A DNA stretch of 64,000 nt, from positions 1 through 64,000 of the forward strand of contig NZ_FOTW01000011.1 in the NCBI RefSeq assembly GCF_900114705.1. Reading direction: 5' to 3'. The first letter of the stretch is position 1; every line of letters begins with the position of its first letter. Positions 62,108 to 64,000 of this stretch are shown here, in pieces. The notes below the pieces were generated by a model. The model was not told where the DNA came from, did not search any database, and was given only the letters and a program-made list of their open reading frames with translations. The DNA is from Rugamonas rubra. Lineage in GTDB: Bacteria > Pseudomonadota > Gammaproteobacteria > Burkholderiales > Burkholderiaceae_D. Made by a program: the position numbers and the translations under genes.

Positions 62108-62608
62108 TTAGAAGGTGGCTTCGAGGATGCGCAGCAGCGATTCGATGCCGGCCAGGTCGTCGGCGTCGAAGCGGCCGGGTAGCGGGCTGTCGAGGTCGAA
62201 CACGCCGATGACGGCGCCGCCGGCGCGCAGCGGCACCACCAGCTCGGAGCGCGAGTTGACGTCGCAGGCGATGTGGCCGGGGAAGGCGTGCACGTCGGCG
62301 ACGACGATGGCCTCGCCCTGGTCGACGGCGCCGCCGCAGACGCCACGGCCGCGCTGGATGCGGATGCAGGCCGGCTTGCCCTGGAAGGGGCCGAGCACCA
62401 GCTCGTCGCCCTGCAGGAAGTAGAAGCCGGCCCAGTTCAGGCCCGGCATGCTGTTGAACACCAGCGAGCTGAAGTTGGCGCTGTTGGCGACGCGGTCGGT
62501 CTCGCCGGCGACCAGGCCCTGCAGCTGCGGCCGCAGGTCGTCGAACATGGCTTGCTTGGCGGCGGCGCTGTCGCTGCGGTAGGCGGTGTCGTTGAGGGTG
62601 AAGGTCAT
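62108..62608 (-). CDS. msrC: Free methionine-(R)-sulfoxide reductase (GAF domain)
   Basis: A 166-residue GAF-domain enzyme that reduces free methionine-R-sulfoxide. The catalytic Cys region is conserved: GKPACIRIQRGRGVCGGAVDQGEAIVVADVHAFPGHIACDVNSRSELVVPLRAGGAVIGVFDLDS, with the three Cys found in fRMsr (C in PACIRI, C in GVCGGA, C in IACD). Length matches the family. It is convergent with gntR and stands alone, with the palindromic repeats between. It would help repair oxidative damage together with thioredoxin-type reductants. Confidence 0.93.
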   Translation of the reverse strand: MTFTLNDTAYRSDSAAAKQAMFDDLRPQLQGLVAGETDRVANSANFSSLVFNSMPGLNWAGFYFLQGDELVLGPFQGKPACIRIQRGRGVCGGAVDQGEAIVVADVHAFPGHIACDVNSRSELVVPLRAGGAVIGVFDLDSPLPGRFDADDLAGIESLLRILEATF

Positions 62609-62734
62609 GGCGGTGGCGGCGGGAAATTGGTCAAGCCGCTATGGTAGCCGTTCCGGCCGCCGCCCGCGCGCCGGCCCGCCTGCCACGTGGCCAGCGCCGC
62701 CGCCACCGCGCCGTCGCGCCCGGCCGCCCCATCT

Positions 62735-63622
62735 TTAGCCGAGGATGCGGGCGGCCAGGCCGTCGAGCAGGGCGCGCTGCGGGTGGCCGGGCGCCACCAC
62801 CAGGCCCAGGCCGATGGCCAGCTCGTCGCCCTCGGCCAGCTTGCGGTAGGCCACGCCGCTGCGGCGCAGCGCGGCGAAGGACTGCGGCAAGAGGGCGATG
62901 CCCTTGCCGGCGGCGATGTCGCTGAGCAGCACGTGGTGGTCGTGCGGCTCGCGGATGAAGGCCGGGGCGAAGGCGTGGCGCTGGAACACCTGGTCGCAGT
63001 GGTCGAAGAAGGCCGGCTGGCGGGCCCGCTCGAACCAGTAGACGGCCTCGTCGCGCAGGTCGTCCAGGCGCAACGTGCGGCGGCGCGCCAGCGGGTGGCC
63101 GCTGGGCAGGGCGGCGAGCATGGGCTGCGCCTTGAGCGGCAAGACATCGAGGCCGAACAGCCGGGTCGGCAGGGCGACGATGACGGCGTCCAGGCGGCGC
63201 GCGCGCAGCCCGGCCACCAGCTTGGGCGAGGGCGCCACGGACAGCTCCAGCGGCGCCGCGCCGAGCGCCTCGCCCAGCGCCGTGGTGAAGCCGCGGAACA
63301 GGTCGGCGTCGACCGAGACGGTCAGGCCCAGGCGCAGCCGGGCCGGCGGCGCGGCGCCGTCGCCGTGCAGCGCCTGCTCGGCGGCGTCGAGCAGGCCGAG
63401 GATTTGCCGCGCCAGCGGCAACAGCGCGACGGCGGCCGGCGTCAGCGCGACGTGCTGGGTGTCGCGCTCGAACAGCTTGACGGCCAGGCGGCGCTCCAGC
63501 TGGGCCACGGCGCGGCTCAGCGGCGGTTGCGTCATGTGCAGCTGCTCGGCGGCCTGGCGGAAGTTCAGGCAGTGGGCGACGGCGACGAAGATTTCCAGCG
63601 CGCGGGTGTCGAGTTTTCTCAT
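62735..63622 (-). CDS. LysR-family transcriptional regulator
   Basis: A 295-residue regulator. The winged helix is DTRALEIFVAVAHCLNFRQAAEQLHMTQPPLSRAVAQLERRLAVKLFERDTQHVALTPAA and the effector domain follows. The start at 63620-63622 has GAGGAAA 6 nt upstream, better than the longer frame. It is divergent from an aldo/keto reductase gene, with an inverted repeat between them, so that gene is the likely target. Confidence 0.93.
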   Translation of the reverse strand: MRKLDTRALEIFVAVAHCLNFRQAAEQLHMTQPPLSRAVAQLERRLAVKLFERDTQHVALTPAAVALLPLARQILGLLDAAEQALHGDGAAPPARLRLGLTVSVDADLFRGFTTALGEALGAAPLELSVAPSPKLVAGLRARRLDAVIVALPTRLFGLDVLPLKAQPMLAALPSGHPLARRRTLRLDDLRDEAVYWFERARQPAFFDHCDQVFQRHAFAPAFIREPHDHHVLLSDIAAGKGIALLPQSFAALRRSGVAYRKLAEGDELAIGLGLVVAPGHPQRALLDGLAARILG

Positions 63623-63634
63623 GCTGGTTTCCTC

Positions 63635-63649
63635 ATACCAAAAAGGTAT
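63635..63649. promoter_or_regulatory. Inverted repeat ATACC-N5-GGTAT, candidate LysR site
   Basis: A 5-bp inverted repeat with a 5-bp spacer lies between the divergent LysR and aldo/keto reductase genes and has the T-N11-A form of LysR binding sites. Confidence 0.45.
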
Positions 63650-63725
63650 CACGATTTTGCTCATTCCACAACGTTGCGCCGCTCCCTACACTGGGCTTCG
63701 TTTTGCCAAACCAGAGGAGCCAAAC

Positions 63726-64000
63726 ATGAACGCAGCACAGCACGCCGACGCAGTTTCCACCGCCACCACCGCCACCACCGGCACCACCGGCACCATCAAC
63801 ACCAACAACACCATCCACAACAGCGGCGCCGCGCCGGCCGTCCTGCCGGCGCGCGCCATCGGTCCGTTCAGCGTCTCGGCGCTGGGCCTGGGTTGCATGG
63901 GCATGTCCGAGTTCTACGGCGCCACCGACGACGCCCAGTCGCTGGCCACACTGGAGGCCGCCTTCGAGCTGGGCGTCACCCTGTACGACACGGCCGACAT
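63726..64000 (+). CDS. Aldo/keto reductase family oxidoreductase, partial (runs off right edge)
   Basis: The frame from the ATG at 63726 remains open to the window end. After a Thr/Gly-rich start (TATTATTGTTGTINTNN), it reads IGPFSVSALGLGCMGMSEFYGATDDAQSLATLEAAFELGVTLYDTAD, the N-terminal beta-alpha unit of the aldo/keto reductase family, including the D of the catalytic D-Y-K-H tetrad (DTAD). NADPH-dependent reduction of an unknown carbonyl is the expected activity. The low-complexity N-terminal stretch of about 40 residues is not typical of the family. Confidence 0.88.
   Translation, partial: MNAAQHADAVSTATTATTGTTGTINTNNTIHNSGAAPAVLPARAIGPFSVSALGLGCMGMSEFYGATDDAQSLATLEAAFELGVTLYDTAD

Overview
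The window is about 64 kb of a high-GC chromosome with the coding style and gene order of a Massilia/Duganella/Janthinobacterium-like member of the Oxalobacteraceae (Betaproteobacteria). The indications are pyrG-kdsA-eno-ftsB in the order usual for Burkholderiales, dapA-bamC, a cluster of rnm, htpX, a YciO-type protein, an M50 protease and trpS, several TonB-dependent receptors, and intergenic palindromes ending in GGGGTCAG. The genus is inferred from style; no rRNA or tRNA gene was seen that could confirm it.

Layout. Positions 1-2.0 kb hold the end of an IS3-type insertion sequence and a RES-domain toxin-antitoxin pair. From 2.1 to 8.7 kb come dnaE2 with a perfect LexA box, a GNAT acetyltransferase, a secreted unknown protein, an AbiEi-like antitoxin without its toxin and a PRC-barrel protein. 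From 8.9 to 13.3 kb lies the housekeeping block pyrG-kdsA / eno / ftsB, punctuated by clear terminators. From 13.4 to 16.5 kb are small conserved or unknown proteins, including a stand-alone TipAS domain and a long YidD. From 16.6 to 20.3 kb is a Fur-box-controlled heme receptor plus a HemS-like protein that unusually has a signal peptide. From 21 to 25 kb a TonB-dependent receptor and a glycerophosphodiester phosphodiesterase form an operon behind four 11-bp repeats resembling PhoB half-sites. From 25 to 42.4 kb is mostly core genome: hslO, a gamma-carbonic anhydrase, an alpha/beta hydrolase, rnm, htpX, a YciO/Sua5 protein, an M50 protease, trpS, a methyltransferase, dapA, bamC, a JmjC ribosomal oxygenase, slyD and mutS.

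Three lower-GC accessory blocks interrupt this. (i) The left edge to about 2.0 kb. (ii) 42.5-45.5 kb: HipBA, a YafO-family toxin with a putative antitoxin, a relic of that antitoxin gene, and a 187-bp duplicate of the 3' end of the neighbouring epimerase gene. (iii) 48.4-52.8 kb: a frameshifted tyrosine-recombinase remnant, a small HTH gene bracketed by two copies of one palindromic operator, a DUF1640 coiled-coil membrane protein, and an array of small same-strand genes of unknown function. The third block is the best candidate here for an undescribed system.

From 52.8 kb to the end are a LysR/agmatinase pair, a VOC-YciI-YciI-sigma operon that fits the ECF42/DGPF context and has a matching promoter, a TonB receptor divergent from a GntR regulator, a free methionine-R-sulfoxide reductase, and a LysR divergent from an aldo/keto reductase cut by the window end.

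Five toxin-antitoxin-related loci occur in 64 kb (RES pair, AbiEi orphan, HipBA, YafO pair, RES-antitoxin-like orphan). The RES and YafO toxins both start with TTG. Most calls rest on motif and family recognition from the translated sequence; no database search was run.
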